Source of the DNA: Guptibacillus spartinae
Lineage (GTDB): Bacteria > Bacillota > Bacilli > Bacillales > Guptibacillaceae
Reading direction: 5' to 3'
Length of the DNA: 64,000 bases
Assembly: GCF_028610625.1 (NCBI RefSeq)
Contig: NZ_JAQQWU010000016.1
Coordinates: 1-64,000, forward strand
This document shows positions 34,967 to 43,020 of this stretch, piece after piece. The stretch's first letter is position 1, and each line of letters opens with the position of its first letter. The translations under genes were made by a program, and so were the position numbers. Below the pieces are notes generated by a model that did no database searches, was not told where the DNA came from, and saw nothing but the letters and a program-made list of their open reading frames with translations.

Positions 34967-35005
34967 AAAAAAATCCGTCCTCTTGTTTCTGAGGACGGAT
35001 TTTTC
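34967..35005. terminator. Bidirectional terminator between the DUF819 and SDR genes
   Basis: AAAAATCCGTCCTC / GAGGACGGATTTTT, 14-bp stem with an 8-nt loop. Confidence 0.9.
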
Positions 35006-35012
35006 TATACCT

Positions 35013-35762
35013 TTATCCTTGTGATGTAGGACGAACGAGTACTTCGTTAATGGATACACTGTCAGGTTGACCAACAGCATAATAGATGGCATCCGCAATG
35101 GCTTGTGGATCTAAAGGATCCAGACCATTAGGACCACGATTGTTTAACTTCTCCTGTACATCTTCATCTGTAATGGTGTTTGTTAATTCTGTTGCAACTG
35201 CCCCTGGAGAGATAATTGTTGCACGAATGTTGGAAGAAGGTGACATTTCTTTACGAAGTCCTTCTGTAATTGCTCGTACCGCAAATTTCGTACCGCAATA
35301 TACTGCACCTGCTGGCATGATTTCATGACCTGCAACTGAAGATACGTTAATAATGTGACCAGATTTTCTTTCCTCCATATGAGGTAGAACACCAGCAATA
35401 CCGTAGAGAACACCCTTTATGTTTACATCAACCATCTTATCCCACTCATCAATTTTTAGTTTATTCATGAAGGATAGTGGCATCAATCCTGCGTTATTGA
35501 TGATAACATCGATTTGTCCATATTGCTCAATCGTTTTATCAGCAAGGTCTTGCATTTGCTCTCTTGAGGTTACATCCGTTTTTTGAATAATAGCTTCTCC
35601 ACCGCTATTTGTAATTTCTTTCTTCAATTCTTCAAGGCGATCCTCGCGTCGCGCAGCAAGGACAACTTTCGCCCCGTCTCCTGCAAGTTTCTTCGCCGTT
35701 GCTTCGCCGATTCCACTACTCGCTCCAGTAATAATAACAACTTTTCCATTAATATGACTCAT
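35013..35762 (-). CDS. Short-chain dehydrogenase/reductase (YdfG-like)
   Basis: A 249-residue SDR with cofactor motif [23 protein letters not shown], serine VSSVAG and catalytic [10 protein letters not shown]. The NADP preference is suggested by [10 protein letters not shown] after strand 2. It is related to broad-range carbonyl reductases; the substrate is unknown. A single gene. Confidence 0.9.
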   Translation of the reverse strand: MSHINGKVVIITGASSGIGEATAKKLAGDGAKVVLAARREDRLEELKKEITNSGGEAIIQKTDVTSREQMQDLADKTIEQYGQIDVIINNAGLMPLSFMNKLKIDEWDKMVDVNIKGVLYGIAGVLPHMEERKSGHIINVSSVAGHEIMPAGAVYCGTKFAVRAITEGLRKEMSPSSNIRATIISPGAVATELTNTITDEDVQEKLNNRGPNGLDPLDPQAIADAIYYAVGQPDSVSINEVLVRPTSQG

Positions 35763-35840
35763 GATGATCCACCTTTCCTTTTATCTATATCTTTCTAGTT
35801 CCCGGTAGACTCACCGATAAACATTCGGATGTGTCCAAAC

Positions 35841-35868
35841 AAAAAAAGCACCCGGCATAGGTGCTTTC
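35841..35868 (-). terminator. Terminator of the thioredoxin-like/bdbC operon
   Basis: GAAAGCACC / GGTGCTTTT with a 7-nt loop followed by T residues on the minus strand, next to the stop at 35874. Confidence 0.85.
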
Positions 35869-35873
35869 ACTTC

Positions 35874-36338
35874 TTATTTATTTTCTTTTATCCATTGCTT
35901 AAACGTTTCTTCGGTCTGAGTTCCAACAATGCGATCCACTTCTTTTCCATTTTTAAATCGAATAAGGGTTGGCGTGGATTCAATTTGATAGTCATTCCAA
36001 CCTTGTTCAAATTCCAGTACATTGTACTTCTTTAGGTCAATATCCATATCTTCTGCGAGTGGCACAAGGATCGGAGAAGTGTTTTTACAATGAATGCAAG
36101 TTGGGCTATAGAAATAAACGAATGCATCTTCTTCTTTCGAAAGGGTTTTATCAAGCTCATCAGGGAGAATTTGATTCTGGTAAAGCGGATCATCGAGCTG
36201 ATCAATTGTTGCAGGATCTAATGAGTCTTTCCCGTAAGGATTTCCCTCTGCTTTTTCACTATTGCTTAAATTTGTAACAAATGCGAGCGCTCCAAATAAC
36301 ACGATAATAATACCAAGAAAAATAATAGCTTTCTTCAT
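35874..36338 (-). CDS. Membrane-anchored thioredoxin-like thiol-disulfide protein
   Basis: A 154-residue protein with an uncleaved N-terminal membrane anchor (about 5-23) and an extracellular thioredoxin fold with active site CIHC in FYSPTCIHCKNTSP, and the cis-Pro loop ESTPTLIRF. It overlaps the bdbC gene by 4 nt. The pairing with a DsbB-type oxidase suggests it exchanges disulfides outside the membrane; it may act as the DsbA-type partner. Confidence 0.85.
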   Translation of the reverse strand: MKKAIIFLGIIIVLFGALAFVTNLSNSEKAEGNPYGKDSLDPATIDQLDDPLYQNQILPDELDKTLSKEEDAFVYFYSPTCIHCKNTSPILVPLAEDMDIDLKKYNVLEFEQGWNDYQIESTPTLIRFKNGKEVDRIVGTQTEETFKQWIKENK

Positions 36339-36772
36339 GCATTTTTCTCCTTTTTTGTATGCTTATTTAAGAAAATCATGAGAATCGTAATGGAAAGAAA
36401 AGCAATGAATGCTAGAAACGGAATCGTGATAAACCCGGCATAATTAATATATTGTCCCGTACAAGGAACTCTTCCACATGCAGGTGCTGATTCTGCAAAG
36501 AAAGATGTCTTCTGAATCAAATAATGATAGAGAGAAACACAAGCTCCAATAACGGATAACGGTAAGACATATAGCCATTGGGAAGCCTCTTTTCTTACCA
36601 TAGCAATACCGAGAATAATGACCAAAGGATACATAAGAATACGTTGATACCAACAAAGTTCACATGGTTCATATTTAAGGACTTCAGAAAAATACAAACT
36701 TCCAGCAAGGGCAAGAACAGAAACAGCCCAGGCTCCAAATAACAGATACTCACTTTTTTGCTCAGGTTTCAC
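36335..36772 (-). CDS. bdbC: Disulfide bond formation protein, DsbB family (BdbC-like)
   Basis: A 145-residue protein with four membrane helices. It has the two essential cysteine pairs: CELCWYQR in the first external loop and CGRVPC in the second. It reoxidises a thiol oxidase using quinone. The GTG at 36772 was chosen because AGAGAGG lies 8 nt upstream; the longer frame upstream has no ribosome site. It is first in a two-gene operon. Confidence 0.9.
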   Translation of the reverse strand: MKPEQKSEYLLFGAWAVSVLALAGSLYFSEVLKYEPCELCWYQRILMYPLVIILGIAMVRKEASQWLYVLPLSVIGACVSLYHYLIQKTSFFAESAPACGRVPCTGQYINYAGFITIPFLAFIAFLSITILMIFLNKHTKKEKNA

Positions 36773-36866
36773 AGCTGAACCTCTCTTCTTTTTACACCAA
36801 AATGTAGTTCCATTATACACCACACCAGTCCATTTTTAAAAAGAAGAAACGTGACAATACCATTAC

Positions 36867-36895
36867 AAAGCCGACTCCAAGAAAGAGTCGGCTTT
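36867..36895 (-). terminator. Hairpin after the Xaa-Pro peptidase gene
   Basis: AAAGCCGACTC / GAGTCGGCTTT with an 8-nt loop, adjacent to the stop at 36899. The T tract on the minus strand is short (TTTGTAAT), so termination may be incomplete. Confidence 0.65.
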
Positions 36896-36898
36896 GGC

Positions 36899-37999
36899 CT
36901 ATTCAATGATTTGTAATTCTTTTGGATACTTCGTTAAAGTCTCGTATCCATTCTCAGTAACGTGCACATCATCTTCAATTCTCACCCCACCAACGTCCGG
37001 CAAATAAATGCCCGGCTCAATCGTGTAGGTCATCCCTTCTTGTAGCAAACTATCGTTTTTCTCACTCAAAGATGGAAACTCGTGTACTTCAATTCCGATA
37101 CCATGACCGATCCGATGCGGGAAATAATCTCCGTATCCTGCATTTGAAATGACATTTCGAGCTGCAAGATCAATATCGCCAAGTCGAGTTCCTGGCTTTG
37201 AGACTTGAAGTGATTCCGTTAGAGCACGCAAAACGGTATCATAAATTTCTTTCTGTTTCTCATTCACTTCACCGAATGCCACTGTACGCGTAATATCAGA
37301 GCAATACCCGTTACATACAACCCCAAGGTCAAATAAAACGAGATCCCCTTTCTTCAATTGACGATCACCAGGATTACCATGCGGTTGGCCTGATTTCTCT
37401 CCAAACAAAACCATGGTTGAAAAAGACATTTCACGAATACCTTTCTTTTTCAATTCAAATTCAATCGTAGCGAGCACTTCCATTTCAGTTACACCTTCGC
37501 GTAAAGCTTTTACTCCGGTCTCTACCCCGAAATCTGCCAGTGCGGCTGCTTCGCGTAATACTTCAATTTCTTTCTCATCTTTAATTAGACGAAATTGATT
37601 CAGTCCAAGCTCTGCGGAATGATACTGTAAACCTGGAAAACGATCCTGCAATTCTTCAGCGCGCTCATAGGCAAGCGTTCCTTTTTCAATTGAAGCACTT
37701 TTAGGCTGAGAAACACCTCGTTCTTTCAAAGCCTCATAAATAAAATCAAAAGGATTTTCTGAATCACTATAGCCGATAATCTCATATTCCCATCCCGCGT
37801 CTCTGGCTTGGGAAGTTTCCATTCCTGGCACTACAAGAAATGGTTCATGATGAGGAACAATAAAAAGACCAAGTAACCGTTCATGCGGTTCACAATGGAA
37901 ATTCGATAAGTAAAAAACATTCGAAGGTGAATGAATATAAGCAAAGTCTTGATTTTGTTCGCTAAGCCAATCTGTCATTTTCGATAAACGTGCGTTCAT
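36899..37999 (-). CDS. Xaa-Pro dipeptidase / aminopeptidase P family metallopeptidase
   Basis: A 366-residue M24B peptidase. The N-terminal creatinase-like domain (about 1-125) is followed by the pita-bread catalytic domain whose metal ligands are visible in LVLFDLGVVCNGYCSDITRT, PHRIGHGIGIEVHE, TIEPGIYLPDVGGVRIEDD. It cleaves dipeptides with proline in second position. Similar to B. subtilis YkvY/YqhT. The ATG at 37999 follows AAAGGAAGTGG; the longer frame lacks a site. Confidence 0.9.
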   Translation of the reverse strand: MNARLSKMTDWLSEQNQDFAYIHSPSNVFYLSNFHCEPHERLLGLFIVPHHEPFLVVPGMETSQARDAGWEYEIIGYSDSENPFDFIYEALKERGVSQPKSASIEKGTLAYERAEELQDRFPGLQYHSAELGLNQFRLIKDEKEIEVLREAAALADFGVETGVKALREGVTEMEVLATIEFELKKKGIREMSFSTMVLFGEKSGQPHGNPGDRQLKKGDLVLFDLGVVCNGYCSDITRTVAFGEVNEKQKEIYDTVLRALTESLQVSKPGTRLGDIDLAARNVISNAGYGDYFPHRIGHGIGIEVHEFPSLSEKNDSLLQEGMTYTIEPGIYLPDVGGVRIEDDVHVTENGYETLTKYPKELQIIE

Positions 38000-38081
38000 A
38001 TTGCCACTTCCTTTTATAAAAATTAAACTTTTTCCCTCTCCTAGCTTATCATAAGTGAATTCCATTCACTTATACATCGCA

Positions 38082-38110
38082 CAAAAAACCCTGCAATCTA
38101 AGCAGGGTTG
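38082..38110 (-). terminator. Terminator of the 38.1 kb lipoprotein gene
   Basis: AACCCTGC / GCAGGGTT with a 7-nt loop, then TTTTTT on the minus strand. Confidence 0.85.
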
Positions 38111-38117
38111 CTCGTAT

Positions 38118-38657
38118 CTATTCTAGTTCTTTCGCAAAGCTTGGCTTAATTAGCCCAGTGTCTTCGAAAACCTTACCCATCTTATCCTCAAACTTTGTGA
38201 AATGCTCGGCTGCCTTTTCTTGTACAGAAGGATCTTCAATGTCTGCTTGCTCAGCACGAATGTTATAAGCTTTTGTTAATTCATCAAATGAGCTATCAAT
38301 TTCTTCTTTAGAATCATCTAATTCAGCTGGAACAGTTAACCCTTCGATGCCATCAACCGTTGCTTTACTAGCTTCAACAGCTGGACCTTTTAAATCCTCA
38401 AGTTCTTCTGTAGAAGGCTTGTCTGCTTCAGGGGTTTCATTATCAAGAAAAGCAGCTTTTGCTGATTCGTAAGCTACAATCTCGTCATTGTTTTCCTTTA
38501 ACACACTCACCACTTCTGCTTGAAAATCAAGTAGGACACTTTTCGTATCGGCTTGCTCTGCTTCTCCACTTGTTTCACTTTCACTGTTTGTATTTGATCC
38601 ACATGCTGCTACGATCAGAAGCATGGATAAACTTAAAACAGATAACAACTTCTTCAT
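38118..38657 (-). CDS. Uncharacterised lipoprotein
   Basis: A 179-residue lipoprotein with signal peptide and lipobox VAAC (Cys about 19). The mature part starts with a Ser/Glu-rich linker and continues as a helical, strongly acidic domain. I do not recognise a family with certainty; the helical region resembles cell-wall-binding lipoproteins of the YkyA sort only loosely. A single gene with its own terminator; AGGGGG precedes the ATG. Confidence 0.65.
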   Translation of the reverse strand: MKKLLSVLSLSMLLIVAACGSNTNSESETSGEAEQADTKSVLLDFQAEVVSVLKENNDEIVAYESAKAAFLDNETPEADKPSTEELEDLKGPAVEASKATVDGIEGLTVPAELDDSKEEIDSSFDELTKAYNIRAEQADIEDPSVQEKAAEHFTKFEDKMGKVFEDTGLIKPSFAKELE

Positions 38658-38794
38658 ATGTCAAACCCCCTCTTGATGTGTACTTCCAAAAAATAGTTTA
38701 GCACTAAATTTTCATTTGTAAATGAGAATAAATGGATTAAAACCACTTCTTGATCCTAATGTTATATGGCCTTTGTATAATTATAAAAGTGGAC

Positions 38795-38912
38795 AAATAA
38801 AAATAGCTGCCGGCGTTGGCAGCTAGGATCATCAAACAATTGGAGAAGGGGGAACTTCTTTGGCTTTGTTTGAATTATATAGGACAATTTGTGTCGGGGA
38901 ACACCATGTCTC
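38795..38912 (-). ncRNA. Candidate Fur-controlled small RNA (FsrA-like), about 118 nt
   Basis: On the minus strand a promoter (38919-38947) starts a transcript near 38912. It runs through a region without a credible open frame and ends at hairpin AGCTGCC / GGCAGCT (38805-38824) followed by TATTTTTATTTG. The RNA has exposed C-rich stretches, TTCCCCG (about 38903-38897), TTCCCCCTTCTCC (about 38860-38848), suited to pairing with Shine-Dalgarno sequences. B. subtilis FsrA is also a short Fur-repressed RNA with C-rich pairing regions. Homology to FsrA cannot be judged by eye; the RNA itself is predicted. Confidence 0.6.
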
Positions 38913-38918
38913 TTATCT

Positions 38919-38947
38919 ACTATATTGATAATGATAATCTTTATCAA
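38919..38947 (-). promoter_or_regulatory. Sigma-A promoter with an embedded Fur box (sRNA promoter)
   Basis: TTGATA (38942-38947) and TATAGT (38919-38924) are exactly 17 nt apart on the minus strand. The 19 bases 38927-38945 read GATAATGATAATCTTTATC, matching the classic Fur consensus GATAATGATAATCATTATC at 18 of 19 positions, and cover the whole spacer. Iron-bound Fur would block this promoter. Confidence 0.75.
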
Positions 38948-38955
38948 TTAAAAAG

Positions 38956-39123
38956 TCAATAACTTTTCTTAAATGCAAGGGGCGGTGTCGATTCGTATGC
39001 ACTCGTTTTCTTTTCACGACCATAACCACTTTTCACGGCTTCTGCTCTAAGAACAAGCGCAAATGTGGTAAACGATAAGATCAAAATAAAGAAAAACATC
39101 GCTATTTGTAACGTTTCAACCAT
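38956..39123 (-). CDS. Small single-pass membrane protein, 55 residues, Fur-controlled
   Basis: A 55-codon frame with a good ribosome site (GAGGTGG, 5 nt upstream of ATG). It begins MVETLQIAMFFFILILSF and has one hydrophobic helix (about 5-25), then a basic soluble tail (RAEAVKSGYGREKKTS). Its promoter lies under the Fur box at 39175-39193, so it should be made in iron limitation. I do not recognise the family. The stop is only 9 nt before the -35 of the sRNA promoter, and no terminator lies between, so read-through into the RNA is possible. Confidence 0.7.
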   Translation of the reverse strand: MVETLQIAMFFFILILSFTTFALVLRAEAVKSGYGREKKTSAYESTPPLAFKKSY

Positions 39124-39156
39124 TTTATCCACCTCATATGATCATTTATTTTTTTC

Positions 39157-39193
39157 ATTATAGCACGCCTTAATGATAATGAGAAGCATTATC
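39157..39193 (-). promoter_or_regulatory. Extended -10 promoter and Fur box of the 55-residue membrane protein gene
   Basis: The minus strand has TGCTATAAT (-10 at 39157-39162). The 19 bases 39175-39193 read GATAATGAGAAGCATTATC, matching the Fur consensus at 17 of 19 positions and covering the -35 region. Confidence 0.72.
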
Positions 39194-39285
39194 ATTAATA
39201 AGATTCGCTTGATAAGACTGTTTTGTTGTGCAAGCGGTTTAATTCGTCTATGATAAAAAAAGTACCAATACAGGAGGATCTAACG

Positions 39286-40188
39286 ATGCAACGCATAAAC
39301 TTAACAGAAGATTTATCTTTTTCTCGTATTATTCACGGCCTATGGCGATTGGCTGACTGGAACCAATCAAGTGAAGAAACCCTTTCACTCATTGAGCATA
39401 ACCTTGATCGAGGGATTACAACGTTCGATCATGCTGACCTTTATGGAAGTTACGAATGTGAAGAACTTTTCGGGAAAGCACTCGCGCTGAACCCCTCACT
39501 ACGTGACCAAATGGAGATCGTAACAAAATGTGGGATTGTCATTGAATCACCCAACAGACCGACACACCAATCCCATCATTACAATACAAGTAAGGAGCAT
39601 ATTATTGCTTCTGCTGAGCAATCGCTCACCTCACTTGGTATTGATTACATTGATGTGCTTTTAATCCATCGCCCAGATCCATTTATGGATCCAGAACAAG
39701 TGGCTGAAGCCTTTTCTACATTAAAACAAGAAGGAAAAGTCCGTCACTTTGGCGTTTCAAACTTTAAACAACACCAGTTTAATATGCTCCAGTCATATGT
39801 GGAGCAACCTCTCATTACAAATCAGCTTGAGCTTTCTGCTTATAACCTTGAGAATTTTGAGGACGGTACACTTAACTTGTGTCAGGAAAAACGAATGAAG
39901 CCGATGGCATGGTCTCCTCTTGCTGGAGGGAATGTCTTCACTTCAAATGACGAAAAAGCCGTGCGTTTGCGTGAGACGGTTAAAAAGGTCGCTGCTGAAA
40001 TTGGTGCAAAAGGTATGGACCAAGTTCTTTACGCATGGCTCCTTAACCATCCTGCAAACATTATGCCAATTGTGGGATCCGGTAAACCAGAACGCATTGA
40101 TAGTGCAGTTGATGCCCTATCGTATACATTAACTCGTGATCAGTGGTTTGAAATCCTTACTAGTTCGATGGGGTACGATATTCCATAA
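39286..40188 (+). CDS. Aldo/keto reductase (YcsN-like)
   Basis: A 300-residue AKR. Catalytic residues are recognisable: Asp-Tyr in FDHADLYGSYECEELFG, Lys in EIVTKCGI and His in IDVLLIHRPDPFMD. NADPH-binding segment near the C-terminus (PIVGSGKPERI). The substrate is unknown. AGGAGG is 8 nt before the ATG at 39286. Its own promoter (TTGTGC / TATGAT, 17 nt apart, near 39226-39254) lies beyond the Fur box. Confidence 0.9.
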   Translation: MQRINLTEDLSFSRIIHGLWRLADWNQSSEETLSLIEHNLDRGITTFDHADLYGSYECEELFGKALALNPSLRDQMEIVTKCGIVIESPNRPTHQSHHYNTSKEHIIASAEQSLTSLGIDYIDVLLIHRPDPFMDPEQVAEAFSTLKQEGKVRHFGVSNFKQHQFNMLQSYVEQPLITNQLELSAYNLENFEDGTLNLCQEKRMKPMAWSPLAGGNVFTSNDEKAVRLRETVKKVAAEIGAKGMDQVLYAWLLNHPANIMPIVGSGKPERIDSAVDALSYTLTRDQWFEILTSSMGYDIP

Positions 40189-40230
40189 TTAGTACACCCA
40201 TTCGAAATACATTCCTTTTAATTAACTATC

Positions 40231-40264
40231 AAAAAACGCCTCCTCATTTGAGGAGGCGTTTTTG
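40231..40264. terminator. Bidirectional terminator between the AKR and DoxX genes
   Basis: AAAAACGCCTCCTC / GAGGAGGCGTTTTT with a 4-nt loop. Confidence 0.9.
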
Positions 40265-40289
40265 TGAGTGAATGAAATTAAACAAACGT

Positions 40290-40694
40290 TTATTTAACGC
40301 TGTTGAGTACTTTCCTTTTACTGTTGATCACTTCAGATATCGCAAGTTTTCGGCTTCCAGTAAAAGCCAAAATCAGTGACAGGCCAAGAAGAGAAAGCGG
40401 AAATTCATATCCTCCTATTAGCCCCATCTGGAGCTTTGCCAAAACAATTGCCCCAAGCATCGTTAGTCCAAGAAGAATGGCCGATGGTATGACGAAGAGC
40501 CCAGCAATAAGAAATGCTCCCCCAATTGCTTCAACAATCGCTGCTGTATATGCAAGGACTGCAGGTTGACCAATCTTATCAAACATCGCAATCGTATGTT
40601 CCATCGCACCAAGCTTTTGTAAGCCATGAGCGAGCATGATCAATCCAAGTATGATTCGCCCTCCCAGCAAACCCCACTCCATTCGTTCTTTCAC
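40290..40694 (-). CDS. DoxX family membrane protein
   Basis: A 134-residue protein with four membrane helices. The DoxX opening GGRIILGLIMLAHGLQKLG and the segment EAIGGAFLIAGLF are typical. Family function is poorly defined (redox/stress links). The GTG at 40694 was chosen by an SD (GAGG) 8 nt upstream. Confidence 0.85.
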   Translation of the reverse strand: MKERMEWGLLGGRIILGLIMLAHGLQKLGAMEHTIAMFDKIGQPAVLAYTAAIVEAIGGAFLIAGLFVIPSAILLGLTMLGAIVLAKLQMGLIGGYEFPLSLLGLSLILAFTGSRKLAISEVINSKRKVLNSVK

Positions 40695-40788
40695 ACTGGA
40701 CACCTCACTTATTGTTTCCTAGCTAACGTATGAAGTGTCATAATGGATCAGTCATACCTCATTGAGTTTTGTATGTGCACTATCTTTG

Positions 40789-41553
40789 TTAAGGCATGCT
40801 CTCATCAATCATCTCAAATCCCGGAATCATCTGAGATAATGGCACAATGACCGCTTCATTTTTATACACTGGAATAAATTCGCTTAAAACCGCAACCATT
40901 TTCTCTCCGGCTATCCCCACATGACCGATTGCGATGTGAGCTTGATCATCTTTAAGCTTTCTCGCAAGTTCTTGAGCCTTCCTACTCATATGCTGAAGCG
41001 TATAAACATCGTCAAAGAACAGTTCGTTTTCAAGATAAGGCACCCCAATTTCATTTGCTAGCTCTGGGATTACGCTTTTCCCCGTTGTTTTGCTATCTAA
41101 ATAATAAAGACCCCTTTCTCGACATACTTCAAGAACAATCCTCATTACTCTTTTATCAGCTGTGGCTTTCGAGCCCATATGATGATTTACACCAACTGCA
41201 TGAGGCACAGCGTCAATTGCAGCCATTACCCGCTTCTCAATTTCGTCATCAGACAAGTCCGTTGTAATCGCGCCTGGTCCTAACCAACTCTTCTTCCCTT
41301 TCATTGGTTCCATCGGAATATGCACAATCACTTCATGTCCAAACTTATGCGCTTCTTCTGCATCTTGCTCAGTCGTTTCAAGAAAAGGCATGATAGCAAC
41401 AGTTAAGGTGACCGGAAGTCTTAGCATTTCTTCCGTTCCCCCCATATCATTTCCGAAATCATCAATCACGATGGCAAGTTCCCGATTCTCTTCTGCGGAT
41501 ACATGAATCGGAACGAGCATCAGCAATACCAATACAAAACTCCACTTTTTCAC
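40789..41553 (-). CDS. Divergent polysaccharide deacetylase (YibQ family), secreted
   Basis: A 254-residue protein with an N-terminal signal peptide (MKKWSFVLVLLMLVPIHVSA, cleavage after VSA). The NodB-like fold is divergent: LAIVIDDFGND carries the Asp, IVHIPMEP the metal histidine, NHHMGSKAT the second histidine pair and YLDSKTTG the later motif. It presumably acts on cell-wall or exported glycans; substrate unknown. GTG start. Confidence 0.87.
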   Translation of the reverse strand: MKKWSFVLVLLMLVPIHVSAEENRELAIVIDDFGNDMGGTEEMLRLPVTLTVAIMPFLETTEQDAEEAHKFGHEVIVHIPMEPMKGKKSWLGPGAITTDLSDDEIEKRVMAAIDAVPHAVGVNHHMGSKATADKRVMRIVLEVCRERGLYYLDSKTTGKSVIPELANEIGVPYLENELFFDDVYTLQHMSRKAQELARKLKDDQAHIAIGHVGIAGEKMVAVLSEFIPVYKNEAVIVPLSQMIPGFEMIDESMP

Positions 41554-41674
41554 TCTCTCACACCCTTTTTCTTTTAGTATCTCCTAAGGAAAATACTTCA
41601 TGAATGGAGAAACCAATTTATTGCTTTTCAAAGCGATCTACATGAAAATAGAAACAGAAGAAAGGAGTTTATGT

Positions 41675-42409
41675 ATGAAGGTAGAGCGTTATTTAGAACG
41701 AGTGAACATCAATCATGTACAGATAGACCTTCCTTCTCTTCAACTACTTCAGCAAAAACATATGCTTCATATCCCCTTTGAAAACCTTGATATTTCTCAA
41801 AAAAAGTGGATTGATTTAAATCTTGAAAAAATGTATGACAAAATTATAATAAGGAAACGCGGAGGACTATGCTTCGAACTAAATCCACTTTTCAACTGGC
41901 TTCTTACGCAGCTTGGATTTACAACTACTTTGATTACAGGAACTGTCGCAATCGATGATAACGGATGGGGGAAAGAAAATACTCACTTAACGAACCTGGT
42001 GAAAGTTGATGAAACGACCTACTTAGCAGATGTAGGATTCGGAAACTCGAGTCACTTTCCAATTCCTCTTTCAGGGGAGGTCGTTGATGATGGCTTTCAT
42101 CGCTATCGAATTATTCATCGTAAGAATCAAATATATGACCTTCAACAAGCGATAGGCAAAGGATGGAAGACTCAAATTCGCTTTTCAACTGAACCTCGAA
42201 CGCTGAGTGAGTATGAGCCACTAAGCACTTTTATTCAAACAGATCCTCGCTCACCATTTGCCAATCATACGTTAGTGACAATGGCGACAAACGATGGCAG
42301 AGTTACGCTTACAAAAGATTCACTTGTTATCACGAAGCACCATCAAAAAAAAGTTTTTGACGTAAACGAAGAGAAATGGAATCATTTATATGACAGCTAT
42401 TTCACATAA
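41675..42409 (+). CDS. Arylamine N-acetyltransferase
   Basis: A 244-residue NAT. The catalytic triad is visible: Cys in RKRGGLCFELN (about 68), His in KENTHLTNLV (about 107) and Asp in YLADVGFGNS (about 122). It transfers acetyl from acetyl-CoA to arylamines or hydrazines. The ATG at 41675 is preceded by AAAGGAG; an in-frame upstream start has no site. Confidence 0.92.
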   Translation: MKVERYLERVNINHVQIDLPSLQLLQQKHMLHIPFENLDISQKKWIDLNLEKMYDKIIIRKRGGLCFELNPLFNWLLTQLGFTTTLITGTVAIDDNGWGKENTHLTNLVKVDETTYLADVGFGNSSHFPIPLSGEVVDDGFHRYRIIHRKNQIYDLQQAIGKGWKTQIRFSTEPRTLSEYEPLSTFIQTDPRSPFANHTLVTMATNDGRVTLTKDSLVITKHHQKKVFDVNEEKWNHLYDSYFT

Positions 42410-42442
42410 CCTCTTTCGTCCTTCATAAAGACAGAGGTTTTT
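42408..42442 (+). terminator. Terminator of the arylamine acetyltransferase gene
   Basis: ACCTCT / AGAGGT with inner GTC / GAC pairing, followed by TTTTTC. Confidence 0.7.
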
Positions 42443-42506
42443 CAGCTTTCAATCAAGGGCATAGTAAAGATAGACTACAAGAAAAGCATACTAAGGAGAG
42501 ACAATT

Positions 42507-43019
42507 ATGGAATCTAAATATATTCGTGAATCACGTGTTGTCAAAACAAGCCATGTATTCCCAGAAGCAACAAACAACCACAACACTTTATTTGGTGGCC
42601 AGCTGATGAGAGACATTGATGATATAGCTTCAATAGCGGCTATGCGTCACTGTCGAAGTGAAGTTGTCACAGCCTCAACTGACTCTGTTGACTTTTTACA
42701 CCCCATTACTCCAGACGACTCGGTTTGTCTTGAAGCCTATGTGACGTTCACTGGAAAGTCTTCCATGGAAGTTTTCGTAAAGGTTATCGCGGAACACCTC
42801 TTATCAGGTGAAAGACATATCGGAGCTACAGCCTTTCTTACATTTGTAGCGCTGGATGAAAATAAAAAACCAATAGCTGTTCCAAAAGTCATTCCGGAAT
42901 CAGCAGAAGAAAAAAACCTACACGAAACAGCACCAGCAAGGGCAGAAAAACGAAAAGAACACAGACAAGCCAGTAAAGAACTAGCCGGCCTCCTAACCAC
43001 AGAAAAACCGTGGGAATAA
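42507..43019 (+). CDS. Acyl-CoA thioesterase (YkhA-like hotdog fold)
   Basis: A 170-residue hotdog-fold thioesterase of the ACOT/YciA type. NNHNTLFGGQLMRDIDDIASIAA contains the conserved Asn and Asp of the active site; the charged C-terminal tail (AEEKNLHETAPARAEKRKEH) is typical of YkhA. It hydrolyses acyl-CoA. AAGGAG precedes the ATG. Confidence 0.92.
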   Translation: MESKYIRESRVVKTSHVFPEATNNHNTLFGGQLMRDIDDIASIAAMRHCRSEVVTASTDSVDFLHPITPDDSVCLEAYVTFTGKSSMEVFVKVIAEHLLSGERHIGATAFLTFVALDENKKPIAVPKVIPESAEEKNLHETAPARAEKRKEHRQASKELAGLLTTEKPWE

Positions 43020-43020
43020 C

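Noticed and set aside
38762-38947. A 61-codon minus-strand open frame across the Fur box and sRNA region
   Set aside because: It runs through a promoter, a Fur box and a terminator hairpin, has no ribosome site, and its translation has no family resemblance. The Fur-sRNA reading explains the same bases better.
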